DNA of 64,000 nucleotides from the NCBI RefSeq assembly GCF_025822765.1, contig NZ_JACKUK010000023.1, forward strand, positions 701,535 through 765,534. Direction: 5' to 3'. Made by a program: the position numbers and the translations under genes. Origin of the DNA: Mycobacterium barrassiae. GTDB lineage: Bacteria; Actinomycetota; Actinomycetes; Mycobacteriales; Mycobacteriaceae. Below are positions 32,943 through 40,759 of the stretch, piece after piece (the stretch's first letter is position 1; every line of letters starts with the position of its first letter). The notes beneath the pieces were generated by a model. It had not been told where the DNA came from. It searched no databases and saw only the letters and a program-made list of their open reading frames with translations.

Positions 32943-33809
32943 ATGCCAGGACCCGTCGGTCTCCCCGTGATCGACACGATGATCGGCTTTCCGCACGAGG
33001 GGTCAGCCCAGTACGACTTCATTCGACGGCAGACCAAGGACCGTGAGTCCAAGGAGGGCTTCGACTTCCCCGTCGAGTACATCTTCAAAGACGTTCCGAA
33101 GGGACTGCCCACCGATGATCCGGTGTCGCTGGTGTTGCAACAGATGGATCGGTTCGGCATCGAGAAGGCCATGATCGGTGTTTCCGAGGAGTGTGCGGCC
33201 AAGGCACTCAAGACGTTCCCGGACCGTTTCGTTCCTTCGGGCGCGATCTTCGACCCCAACGACGTGATGGGCTCGGTGAACGGGATCCGCCGAGACTACG
33301 AGCAGTACGGGATACGGGCCACGTCGGTGTTTCCGGCGGGCACATTCCCGCAAGTGGCGATCGACGATCCGAAGATGTACCCGATCTACGCCACCTGCGT
33401 CGAGCTGGGTCTGCCGATCTTCGTGTGCGCCGGAATCCCCGGTCCGCGGGTGCCCTTTGCCCCGCAAGAGGTCTCGCGCATCGATGTCGTGATGTTCGAC
33501 TTCCCCGATCTGGTGTTCGTCACGCGCCACGGCTGCGAGCCGTGGGAGGACCTCGCGGTGAAGCTGATGTTGAAGTGGCCCAACCTGTACTACTCCACCT
33601 CCGCTTTCGCCCCGAAGTACTACCCGAAGGCCATCATCGACTACGCCAACTCGCGCGGTGTCGACAAGGTGCTGTATGCGGGCTACTTCCCTATGGGCCT
33701 GTCGCTCGAGCGGATCTTCAGCGAGCTGCCGAACGTGCCGTTCAAGGACGAGGTGTGGCCGAAGTTCCTGTACGGCAACGCCGCCCGCATCCTCGGCCTG
33801 ACGGACTGA
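32943..33809 (+). CDS. Amidohydrolase-2-like protein lacking metal ligands (possible pseudoenzyme)
   Basis: This 288-residue TIM-barrel protein of the amidohydrolase-2 family (PF04909) is recognisable from VFVTRHGCEPWEDLAVKLMLKWPNLYYSTSAFAPKYYPKAIIDYA. Expected metal and catalytic residues are missing: the first strand reads VIDTMIGFPH where the family has DxHxH, and the family's GSDFP Asp block near the end reads AGYFPMG. It may be a binding or structural partner of the second amidohydrolase (36062-37255), which keeps those residues. ATG at 32943 follows a perfect GGAGG. First gene of the operon; FadE starts three bases after its stop. Confidence 0.82.
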   Translation: MPGPVGLPVIDTMIGFPHEGSAQYDFIRRQTKDRESKEGFDFPVEYIFKDVPKGLPTDDPVSLVLQQMDRFGIEKAMIGVSEECAAKALKTFPDRFVPSGAIFDPNDVMGSVNGIRRDYEQYGIRATSVFPAGTFPQVAIDDPKMYPIYATCVELGLPIFVCAGIPGPRVPFAPQEVSRIDVVMFDFPDLVFVTRHGCEPWEDLAVKLMLKWPNLYYSTSAFAPKYYPKAIIDYANSRGVDKVLYAGYFPMGLSLERIFSELPNVPFKDEVWPKFLYGNAARILGLTD

Positions 33810-33812
33810 TCG

Positions 33813-36026
33813 ATGGCCCTCGCGATCACCACTGAGCAGGAACAGTTGGCGGCAGCTGTCACCGACTTCGCCGCGCGGCACGCGCCGATCGACAAGACGA
33901 GAGCGTCGTTCGACTCGATCGCAGCAGGCGAGACGCCCCCGTGGTGGGAAGAGCTCACCGCGTACGGATTTCACGCGGTCCACCTCTCCCAAGCTGCCGG
34001 GGGCCAGGGCGGCACGATGACCGACCTGGGTTGCGTCATCGAGGCCGCCGCTGCGGCGTTACTGCCGGGGCCCCTGCTCAGCACCACGATCGCCAGTGCC
34101 GTCGCCGATCTGGCCGACGATTCCAAGACGGTCCTGATCGCCGAACTCGCCGCCGGAGCGACCGCCGCCGTCGTGCTCCCGGAGCACTCCGAGGTCCGCG
34201 CTGTCCCCGACGGCGACGGCTGGCGCCTTGACGGAACTTGTGCGCCGACGCTCGGAATAGCCGCCGCGCAACGAATCCTGGTCGCCGCGCATACCGACGA
34301 CGGAACGGTGCGCTGGTTCGCCCTCGCGGCCGACGGGCTGCCGATCGCGCGGCCACGCGGCACCGACCTGAGCACGGACGTCGGCACCCTGACGCTGACC
34401 GCCCACGCCGTGTCCGCGAGCACTGAAATCACCGGTATCTCCGTCGAGCGCGCCCGCTGCACCGCTGTCGCCCTCACCGCGTGCGCGTCCGCGGGCACCG
34501 TGCGCAGATGCGCCGAGGCCGCGACGGACTACATCCGCACCCGTGAGCAGTTCGGCCAGCCCGTCGGCGCCTTCCAAGCCCTGCAGCACAAGGCCGCCGT
34601 GCTGTTCGTCCACTCGGAACTGGCGTCCGCCGCAGCCTGGGACGCCGTCCGGGCGTGCGGGGATTCCATTGAGCAACAACGGCTCGCCGCCGGAGCAGCC
34701 GCGGTGATGGCCGTCGCCACGGGCCCCGATCTCGTCCTCGACGCCCTGCTGATGTTCGGCGCCATCGGATACACGTGGGAGCACGACACTCACCTGTACT
34801 GGCGTCGCGCGACCGCTCTCGCAGCATCCATCGGATCCATCACCCAGTGGGCCCGCCAATCGGGTGAACTCTTGCTCACGGAGAAGCGTTCGACCGCACT
34901 GAATCTCGGCGAGGTCGAGTCGGAGTTCCGCGCATCCATCGCCGCGATACTCGACCAGGCGCGCGAACTGCACAACGCGCATGCGTCTGATGACGACAGG
35001 GCGCCGGGACTCGCCTGGGGAGATCAGCGCGATCTGCTGGCCGAGCACGGCCTCGTCGCGCCGCACCTGCCAACGCCGTGGGGCATCGGCGCGTCCTCGT
35101 TGCAGCAGGTCATCATCACAGAAGAGTTCGACAAGCGTCCCGATGTGCAACGACCCTCGCTCGGCATCGCGGAGTGGATCCTGCCGACGATCCTCAGCCA
35201 CGGAACCGACACGCAGCGGCAACGATTCGCCGAGCCAATGCTGCGCGGCACCGAACGTTGGTGCCAGCTGTTCAGCGAACCGGGCGCGGGCTCCGACCTC
35301 GCATCGCTGAGCACCCGCGCCCGAAAAGTCGACGGCGGCTGGCTGATCAACGGCCACAAGATCTGGACGTCACTGGCCGACCGAGCGCAGTACGGGGCAA
35401 TGCTCGCCCGCACCGATCCCGACGCCCCCAAGCACCGGGGCATCAGCTACTTCCTCATCGACATGACCTCGCCGGGCATCACGGTCGAACCGATCAGACA
35501 GGCCAGCGGGCATCAGGACTTCAACGAGGTCTTCTTCACCGACGTCTTCGTTCCCGACGACATGCTCGTCGGAAAACCCGGCGACGGTTGGAATCTCGCG
35601 GTCGCCACCATGGCCGTGGAACGCACCGCGATCGGCAACTACGCCAACATCGACCGATCGGCCGCGCTGCGCCGCGTGGCCCGCAACGACGGTCCGGATC
35701 GAGATGCCGCCCTGCAGGCGCTCGGTGAGGTCGAGGCATTCACCGCCGCGATCAAGGCCATGGTGTTGCGCGAGACGCTTCGGTTGGCGCAGGGGCAGGC
35801 TGCCGGTCCGACCTCCAGCGTCGCCAAGTACGCGATGGTGATGCTGCTACGCCGCGCGTCGACCGCGACCCTACGCCTGACCGGCGCCGCCGCCCTCCTC
35901 GAAGAGTCGGATCCGGCCGTCATCGGTCCCTACTTCGAAATGCCGTCGGAACTCATCGGCGGCGGGACAGCCGAAATACAGCTGACCGTGATCGCTTCGA
36001 TGATCCTCGGTTTACCGCGCAAGTAA
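33813..36026 (+). CDS. Fused acyl-CoA dehydrogenase (two ACAD domains, FadE34-like)
   Basis: This 737-residue protein joins two acyl-CoA dehydrogenase domains (about 1-360 and 380-737), a layout known in mycobacterial FadE34-type enzymes that mimic the alpha2beta2 FadE heterotetramers of steroid side-chain beta-oxidation. The N-terminal half keeps the FAD-contacting helix TREQFGQPVGAFQALQHKAA but not the FSEPGAGSD loop. The C-terminal half keeps LFSEPGAGSDLASL and INGHKIWTS. One FAD site built from both halves is therefore likely. Lying between two amidohydrolases, it probably oxidises a CoA ester produced or consumed by them. Confidence 0.92.
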   Translation: MALAITTEQEQLAAAVTDFAARHAPIDKTRASFDSIAAGETPPWWEELTAYGFHAVHLSQAAGGQGGTMTDLGCVIEAAAAALLPGPLLSTTIASAVADLADDSKTVLIAELAAGATAAVVLPEHSEVRAVPDGDGWRLDGTCAPTLGIAAAQRILVAAHTDDGTVRWFALAADGLPIARPRGTDLSTDVGTLTLTAHAVSASTEITGISVERARCTAVALTACASAGTVRRCAEAATDYIRTREQFGQPVGAFQALQHKAAVLFVHSELASAAAWDAVRACGDSIEQQRLAAGAAAVMAVATGPDLVLDALLMFGAIGYTWEHDTHLYWRRATALAASIGSITQWARQSGELLLTEKRSTALNLGEVESEFRASIAAILDQARELHNAHASDDDRAPGLAWGDQRDLLAEHGLVAPHLPTPWGIGASSLQQVIITEEFDKRPDVQRPSLGIAEWILPTILSHGTDTQRQRFAEPMLRGTERWCQLFSEPGAGSDLASLSTRARKVDGGWLINGHKIWTSLADRAQYGAMLARTDPDAPKHRGISYFLIDMTSPGITVEPIRQASGHQDFNEVFFTDVFVPDDMLVGKPGDGWNLAVATMAVERTAIGNYANIDRSAALRRVARNDGPDRDAALQALGEVEAFTAAIKAMVLRETLRLAQGQAAGPTSSVAKYAMVMLLRRASTATLRLTGAAALLEESDPAVIGPYFEMPSELIGGGTAEIQLTVIASMILGLPRK

Positions 36027-36061
36027 CGCGATCAACAGCCCCAGCGGAAGGAACGCCAGAC

Positions 36062-37255
36062 GTGAAAGCGGAATTGGATTTCACATTCTTCGACTGCGAC
36101 AACCACTATTACGAGGCCCTTGACGCGTTCACCCGGCACATCGAACCGGAATACCGCAAACGCGGGATTCAGTGGGCCCAGATCGATGGCAAGCAGCGGC
36201 TGATGGTCGCCGGTCGGGTCAACAGGTTCATTCCGAATCCCACCTTCGATCCTGTCGGCAAGCCGGGTGCGCTAGATGAGTACTTTCGCGGCCGGAATCC
36301 CAAAGGCGCCGACATGAATTCGCTTTTCGGCGAGTTGGAGCCTATCCCCGCTGCCTACCGCGACCGCGATGCGCGACTGGCGTTGATGGACGAGCAGGGC
36401 ATGCAGGGCTGCATCATGCTGCCCACCCTTGGGGTCGGCATGGAGCAAGCGCTTCTGTCCGATCTGGATGCTCTGGTCGCGACGTTCCGTGCGTTCAATC
36501 GGTGGATGGACGAGGATTGGGGATTCGCTTATCAGGAGCGCATTTTCGCCGCGCCCTACATCACGCTCTGCAAACCCGCAGCGGCAGTGCGCGAACTGGA
36601 ATGGGCGCTGGAACGCGATGCCCGCTTCATCGTCATGGTTCCCGGACCGATCTCCACGGATGTCGGCATGCGCGCACCGGGCGACCCGATGTTCGACGAC
36701 TTCTGGCGGCTGGCCAACGATTCGGGCATCACCGTCTGTTATCACTCCGGCGAAACGTACTACTCGAAGTTCATGCCGGCCTGGGGTGAACCGGACTACA
36801 TGATGTCCTTCCAGGCGCTGCTGGGGTTCCGATCGCTGTTCTCCGGCGACGCACTGCAGGACACCTTCGCCAACCACCTCCACAACGGCCTGTTCCTCCG
36901 GTTCCCGAATCTGCGAATGGCGTCCATCGAAAGTGGCTCGGCGTGGGTGTTCCACCTCTTCGAGAAGTTGACGAAGTCGTACGGCCAGATTCCCTTCATC
37001 TATCAGGAGGACCCGCGCGAGACGTTCAAGCGCCACGTCTGGGTGTCGCCGTTCTACGAGGACGAACTCGCCAGCCTGCTGAAACTGCTGGGCCCGGAAC
37101 GCATCATCATGGGTTCGGACTTCCCGCATGTGGAGGGTCTCGCCGAGCCGGCGTCCTACATCAAGGATCTCGAGAACTTCGATTACACGCCTGAGCAGTG
37201 CCGGACCGTCATGCGCGACAACGGGCTCAGTCTGGCGACCCGCCGCCCGGTCTGA
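36062..37255 (+). CDS. Amidohydrolase-2 family metal-dependent hydrolase
   Basis: This 397-residue protein carries the expected features: FFDCDNHYYEALDAFTRHI at the N-terminus (DxDxH variant of DxHxH), GITVCYHSGE (metal-binding His) and IIMGSDFPHVEG (catalytic Asp, His). It resembles the family's decarboxylase/hydratase-like members common in mycobacterial catabolic clusters, such as ACMSD-related proteins. GTG at 36062, 35 bases after FadE, with GGAAGG upstream. It is the third gene of the operon and is paired with the ligand-less paralogue at 32943. Confidence 0.88.
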   Translation: MKAELDFTFFDCDNHYYEALDAFTRHIEPEYRKRGIQWAQIDGKQRLMVAGRVNRFIPNPTFDPVGKPGALDEYFRGRNPKGADMNSLFGELEPIPAAYRDRDARLALMDEQGMQGCIMLPTLGVGMEQALLSDLDALVATFRAFNRWMDEDWGFAYQERIFAAPYITLCKPAAAVRELEWALERDARFIVMVPGPISTDVGMRAPGDPMFDDFWRLANDSGITVCYHSGETYYSKFMPAWGEPDYMMSFQALLGFRSLFSGDALQDTFANHLHNGLFLRFPNLRMASIESGSAWVFHLFEKLTKSYGQIPFIYQEDPRETFKRHVWVSPFYEDELASLLKLLGPERIIMGSDFPHVEGLAEPASYIKDLENFDYTPEQCRTVMRDNGLSLATRRPV

Positions 37256-37265
37256 CGGGAGCTCT

Positions 37266-37553
37266 GTGGAAGTCGAGAAGGCCAGCCTGGTCGCGATGCT
37301 CCTGGAAGTCGGTGAGGAGAACGCGGCCGTCCTCGTGGCCCGCTCAGAGCTGGGCGAGACGATCGACACCGATCATGACCTCGACACGCTCGAGAAGTTC
37401 GGGCTGGAGCGCGATCAGGTCGACGAGATCGCGCGGCTGGCCATTGGCGCGATCCAACCCGACGACGTGAACACCCGGCGCCGACAGGGCGATATGGCGA
37501 AGGCGATCTCACGGCGCTGGGCCGACCTCGTCGACGACTGGACGTCGAAATGA
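37266..37553 (+). CDS. Small acidic protein ending the amidohydrolase-FadE operon
   Basis: This 95-residue protein (from the GTG at 37266: VEVEKASLVAMLLEVGEENAAVLVARSELG...) is acidic and helical, with an ELGETIDTDHDLDTLEKFGLERDQVDEIARL core and a basic C-terminal helix. I recognise no domain. It starts 11 bases after the amidohydrolase stop behind GGGAGC, so it belongs to the same operon, perhaps as a small accessory subunit. Confidence 0.65.
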   Translation: MEVEKASLVAMLLEVGEENAAVLVARSELGETIDTDHDLDTLEKFGLERDQVDEIARLAIGAIQPDDVNTRRRQGDMAKAISRRWADLVDDWTSK

Positions 37554-37677
37554 GCGGACCTTTTCACAACTAACCCTTCTCGCTTTGGTCACGATTGATG
37601 ACCGAGAATCCGCGTCCGGCCACCACGGTGATTGGATCGGCTGAGCGGCCGATCGCCAACGACGGCCCGGAGGTCAT

Positions 37678-38061
37678 ATGGGATCGCTGGCTCCAACGCA
37701 GTTCATCGCGCTGCTGGTGGCTGTCGCAGCCGTCGCGGCGGCGTGTGGCTTCGTCGCGTCCACCATTGCGCGGCGCAATAAACGCCACGCTCGACGCTTC
37801 TTCCTCGCGGGCTTCTTCTGTGGGTTGGCCGCCAGCGCGCTCGTGCGCCACTTTCCCTGGGCGAGCAGACGCAAAACTCCGCGACACGCCGCAGTTTTGG
37901 GCCCCTTTGTGTCTGCTCGCGGGATAACTAGACCGACAGCAGCCGTTGGAAGAAGTCTCGATATCGCGTCAGCGCGACTCGCAGGTCCTCAGTGGAGGCG
38001 GCGTCGTCGCGTGCCCACTGCGCTCCGAGGCGTGATCGCGCGTCGTCGACGCGTGACATGA
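37678..38061 (+). CDS. Small membrane protein whose C-terminus runs into a repeat
   Basis: From the ATG at 37678 (behind GGAGGTCAT) the frame encodes GSLAPTQFIALLVAVAAVAAACGF, a membrane segment, a basic loop (RRNKRHARRF) and a second hydrophobic stretch FFLAGFFCGLAASALV. After residue 61 the frame enters the inverted repeat at 37861-37920 and continues as Arg-rich sequence antisense to the next gene (134-base overlap). The first 61 residues look genuine; the remainder is probably an artefact of repeat insertion that removed the native stop. Function unknown. Confidence 0.5.
   Translation: MGSLAPTQFIALLVAVAAVAAACGFVASTIARRNKRHARRFFLAGFFCGLAASALVRHFPWASRRKTPRHAAVLGPFVSARGITRPTAAVGRSLDIASARLAGPQWRRRRRVPTALRGVIARRRRVT
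37861..37920. repeat. 60-bp inverted repeat element
   Basis: The ends are near-identical 15-base inverted arms (GCGAGCAGACGCAAA at 37861-37875 against the complement of 37906-37920, one mismatch). Inside is a second pair, CAAAACT/AGTTTTG. The whole can fold as a cruciform. It lies at the 3' end between two convergent genes and overlaps the 3' part of the small membrane gene. It could be a terminator or a copy of a dispersed palindromic repeat. Confidence 0.75.
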
Positions 38062-38392
38062 GCTGCTCGATGGCCTCCTCGATGAGTCTGTCGGCCTTCT
38101 CGACGGATCCGGCGGGGTCATCGACGAAGGCCGCTTCGATGTCGCTCCACCGTGACTGCAGATCGGAAGCGTCAGCAGGCGAGAGCAATTCGTCCTCTGA
38201 CGATGCGTCTTCGGCGACTTCCATTGTGGCGCTTGTTGTTTCACTGTCCGAAGTTTCTACGGGATCCGCCGCGTCGTCGTCCTCCAACCGTCGCACCTTC
38301 GCGCGTTTGATCACCGACATGACGAAGCCGATGGCCACCGTCAGCGCGATCAGGACGCCGGCGGCGATGAAGAACCAACCCCAGACGGGCAT
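37928..38392 (-). CDS. Conserved actinobacterial protein with one TM helix and a helical domain
   Basis: This 154-residue protein starts with one membrane helix (VWGWFFIAAGVLIALTVAIGFVMSVI), a basic stop-transfer (KRAKVRR), an acidic linker (about 37-70), then a helical domain: LQSRWSDIEAAFVDDPAGSVEKADRLIEEAIEQLMSR...RDFFQRLLSV. That domain (FVDxP..AV..AD.L, and ...YR.FF.RLL at the end) recurs in actinobacterial proteins of unknown function, often stress-linked. A SigF-like promoter stands 25 bases before its start, in agreement with a stress role. Confidence 0.78.
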   Translation of the reverse strand: MPVWGWFFIAAGVLIALTVAIGFVMSVIKRAKVRRLEDDDAADPVETSDSETTSATMEVAEDASSEDELLSPADASDLQSRWSDIEAAFVDDPAGSVEKADRLIEEAIEQLMSRVDDARSRLGAQWARDDAASTEDLRVALTRYRDFFQRLLSV

Positions 38393-38416
38393 CTCCGCTC
38401 ACCTCCTGTACAGCGG

Positions 38417-38442
38417 ATACCCGACCATCGCCTACGGAAACG
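38417..38442 (-). promoter_or_regulatory. SigF-like promoter of the TM-helical protein
   Basis: On the minus strand CGTTT (38442-38438), 15 bases, then GGGTAT (38422-38417) match the SigF consensus GGTTT-N15-17-GGGTAT with one change in the -35. The -10 is 24 bases from the ATG at 38392. This is the second SigF-type promoter of the window. Confidence 0.6.
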
Positions 38443-38489
38443 TCAATTCATAACCGCAGGTCAGCGCGTCGCCACCACCCGTCGAGGAC

Positions 38490-38951
38490 TCACCGCAGCG
38501 TCGTGGTGATGTGGACCTCCGACGTGAGGGTCTGATGCACGGGGCAGCGCCCGGCGATCAGCAGTAACCGTTGCCGCTGTTCCTCATCGAGGTCGCCGAT
38601 GAACTCGAGGTCGAGATCGATGTGGTTGACCAGTCCGACACGGGTTTCGCAGTCAGCACAGTCCTCGGTGTGAATGCGTGAGTGCTGCAACGTCACTCGG
38701 ACCTGATCGAGCGGCCACTCCTTGCGCTTGGCGTACATCCGTACCGTCATCGAGGTGCAGGAGCCGAGTGCTGCGAGCAGCAGATCGTATGGCGTCGGTC
38801 CCATATCGTCGCCGACTGGCCGCGGTTCGTCAGCGACCAGTTCGTGGTTCCCGGCGGTGATCCGCTGGGTATAGGTCCCCGCGCCCGATTCGGCCACGAT
38901 GACGATGCCTTCCGGCGACGAAGCGTCGCGGGCAGTCTCAGGTGTGGTCAC
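38490..38951 (-). CDS. OsmC-family peroxiredoxin-like protein
   Basis: This 153-residue protein has the OsmC/Ohr fold with both redox Cys in their motifs: [21 protein letters not shown] and [15 protein letters not shown]. It reduces organic hydroperoxides or related electrophiles in the cytosol. Two additional Cys (EDCADCET) lie between. The GTG at 38951 has GAGGAGG just upstream; the longer frame to 39248 overlaps the divergent LLM gene and is not native. The gene is divergent from that LLM oxidoreductase. Confidence 0.9.
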   Translation of the reverse strand: MTTPETARDASSPEGIVIVAESGAGTYTQRITAGNHELVADEPRPVGDDMGPTPYDLLLAALGSCTSMTVRMYAKRKEWPLDQVRVTLQHSRIHTEDCADCETRVGLVNHIDLDLEFIGDLDEEQRQRLLLIAGRCPVHQTLTSEVHITTTLR

Positions 38952-39044
38952 TGCGGCCTCCTCGGCTCCGAGCGCGGGCAGGGGCTTCGCCGCGCCGCAG
39001 CGGAAGTTAACCGACAAACGCGACGCACGGTCCAGAATGGGCGG

Positions 39045-40205
39045 ATGCGATTCGGAAACTTCATGGCGCCCTTCCACCCGGTCGGACAAAATCCGACGCT
39101 CGCTCTCGAGCGAGACCTCAAGCTGATCGCCGCGATGGACGAACTCGGATTCCACGAGGCGTGGGTCGGCGAGCATCATTCCGCCGGGTTCGAGATCATC
39201 GCGTCGCCGGAGGTCTTCATCGCAGTCGCCGCCGAGCGGACCAAGCACATCAAGCTGGGCACCGGCGTGAGCTCACTGCCGTACCACAATCCCCTGATGC
39301 TCGCCGATCGCATGGTGCTGCTCGACCACCTCACCCGCGGCCGGGTGATGCTGGGCTGCGGACCCGGCCAGCTCACGTCGGATGCACACATGCTGGGTAT
39401 CCCGGCCGACGAGCAGCGTCCACGCATGGAGCAGTGTCTCGACGCGATCATGCGGCTACTGCGCGGGGAGACCGTCACCATGGAGACCGACGGATTCACT
39501 CTCAAAGACGCACGCTTGCAACTGAAGCCCTACAGCGAACCGTGCTTCGATGTCGCCGTCGCGGCGTCGTTCTCCCCTACCGGTCCGCGCGGCGCGGGCA
39601 AGCACGGCATCGGCATGCTGTCGATCGCGGCGACCGCCAAGCAGGGCATGGATCTACTGGCCCACCACTGGGCGACGTGGCAGGAGGTGGCCGAAGAGCA
39701 CGGCCACGTGGCCGACCGGTCGAAGTGGCGCCTCGTCGGCCCGATGCATCTTGCGGAGACCCGCGAGCAGGCTGAGCGTGACGTCGAATACGGCATCGCC
39801 GAGTTTTCGCGCTATTTCAAACACATCCTGCCCGCGGGCCCCGTCCAGGGGGATTCAGCGACGGAGATCATCGCGAACAACCGTGAGTCCGGTTTCGCGG
39901 TGATCGGAACGCCCGACGACGCGGTGGCCAAGATCGAGGAGTTGGTCGAGGCGAGCAACGGTGGCTTCGGCGCATTCCTGTTGTTCGACCACGACTGGGC
40001 ACCTCCCGCCGCGAAGCTGAAGAGCTATGAACTCTTCGCGCAGTACGTGATTCCCCACTTCACCGGTCAACTCGAGGGACCCGCCGCCTCGGCCGACTGG
40101 GTGATCGGAAGCGGGACGGAGTTCGTCGATCGTGCCTCACACGCGATCGGTAAAGCGATCGAGGACCACGAGGCCGAGCGAAAGGCGCGCGCGGCCGCGA
40201 CCTAA
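39045..40205 (+). CDS. LLM class flavin monooxygenase, LimB-like
   Basis: This 386-residue protein begins RFGNFMAPFHPVGQNPTLALERDLKLIAAMDELGFHEAWVGEHHSAGFEIIASPEVFIAVAAERT. It closely follows limonene 1,2-monooxygenase (LimB)-type flavin monooxygenases, including RGRVMLGCGPGQLTSDAHMLGIP and the matching total length. The EHH strand differs from the F420-type EHTHIP, so FMN is the likely cofactor; a separate reductase would be needed. The real substrate could be a terpenoid or another cyclic alkene. ATG at 39045; the open frame upstream overlaps OsmC. Confidence 0.88.
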   Translation: MRFGNFMAPFHPVGQNPTLALERDLKLIAAMDELGFHEAWVGEHHSAGFEIIASPEVFIAVAAERTKHIKLGTGVSSLPYHNPLMLADRMVLLDHLTRGRVMLGCGPGQLTSDAHMLGIPADEQRPRMEQCLDAIMRLLRGETVTMETDGFTLKDARLQLKPYSEPCFDVAVAASFSPTGPRGAGKHGIGMLSIAATAKQGMDLLAHHWATWQEVAEEHGHVADRSKWRLVGPMHLAETREQAERDVEYGIAEFSRYFKHILPAGPVQGDSATEIIANNRESGFAVIGTPDDAVAKIEELVEASNGGFGAFLLFDHDWAPPAAKLKSYELFAQYVIPHFTGQLEGPAASADWVIGSGTEFVDRASHAIGKAIEDHEAERKARAAAT

Positions 40206-40215
40206 ACGCCGAAAC

Positions 40216-40620
40216 CTACTCCGTTGCGTTGCGACGTGCCCGCTGTTTGGGTTCGGGTGTCGCAGGTGACGGTGACGATTGCTGCGCGCGCAGAGCGTCG
40301 TTGTCGCCCTCCAGGGTGATGTTGCGTTCGTCGAGGGCGGCGTTGCGGTCCTCCAGCGAGAGAATGCGTGCGATGCCGGCGAGGTTGACCCCGGCGGCGG
40401 CGAGCTCGCTGATGCGCTGAATGCGAACCAGGTCATCGGCGCTGTAGCGGCGGGTCCCGCCGGGGCTACGCGCGGGCGTGAGAAGGCCATGACGTTCGTA
40501 CAGCCGCAATGACTGTTCGCTGACAAACGACAACTCGGACGCCACCGAGATCCCGTAGACCCCGCGATCAGAGGCCGGAGGGCCTGGCTTGACCTCTTGT
40601 TTCGGGTCCTCGGCAGTCAT
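40216..40620 (-). CDS. MerR-family regulator, HspR-like
   Basis: This 134-residue protein has a MerR DNA-binding domain (YGISVASELSFVSEQSLRLYERHGLLTPARSPGGTRRYSADDLVRIQRISELAAAGVNLAGIARILSLEDRNAAL). The N-terminal 'ISVA.EL....Q.LR.YER.GLL' and the AGVNLAGI helix are typical of HspR, the heat-shock repressor; the C-terminal tail lacks Cys for metal sensing. No dnaK or clpB is close. It diverges from the PAS-ANTAR gene across a region with a perfect 16-bp palindrome. Confidence 0.87.
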   Translation of the reverse strand: MTAEDPKQEVKPGPPASDRGVYGISVASELSFVSEQSLRLYERHGLLTPARSPGGTRRYSADDLVRIQRISELAAAGVNLAGIARILSLEDRNAALDERNITLEGDNDALRAQQSSPSPATPEPKQRARRNATE

Positions 40621-40668
40621 CGTGTGAACTCGATCTGTTGGGTGACAGGAAATGTGTGCCAGTCAAAG

Positions 40669-40684
40669 GCCAACATATGTTGGC
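40669..40684. promoter_or_regulatory. Perfect 16-bp palindrome between MerR and PAS-ANTAR genes
   Basis: GCCAACATATGTTGGC is fully self-complementary, 49 bases upstream of the MerR start and 76 bases before the ANTAR gene start. It is the best candidate operator in this divergent region, possibly for the MerR protein itself. Confidence 0.6.
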
Positions 40685-40719
40685 GTCGTTGCACCAGCGC
40701 TCGCGCCGGTGTTATAAAA

Positions 40720-40743
40720 AATCTATACCTGCAGCCATAGATT
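40720..40743 (+). promoter_or_regulatory. Second inverted repeat and AT-rich promoter of the PAS-ANTAR gene
   Basis: AATCTAT (40720-40726) and ATAGATT (40737-40743) are perfect arms across 10 bases, directly after the AT-rich TTATAAAAA. The site is just upstream of the ANTAR gene start, so it may contain the -10 and an operator. Confidence 0.4.
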
Positions 40744-40759
40744 ATTGCCGCCGTTGACG

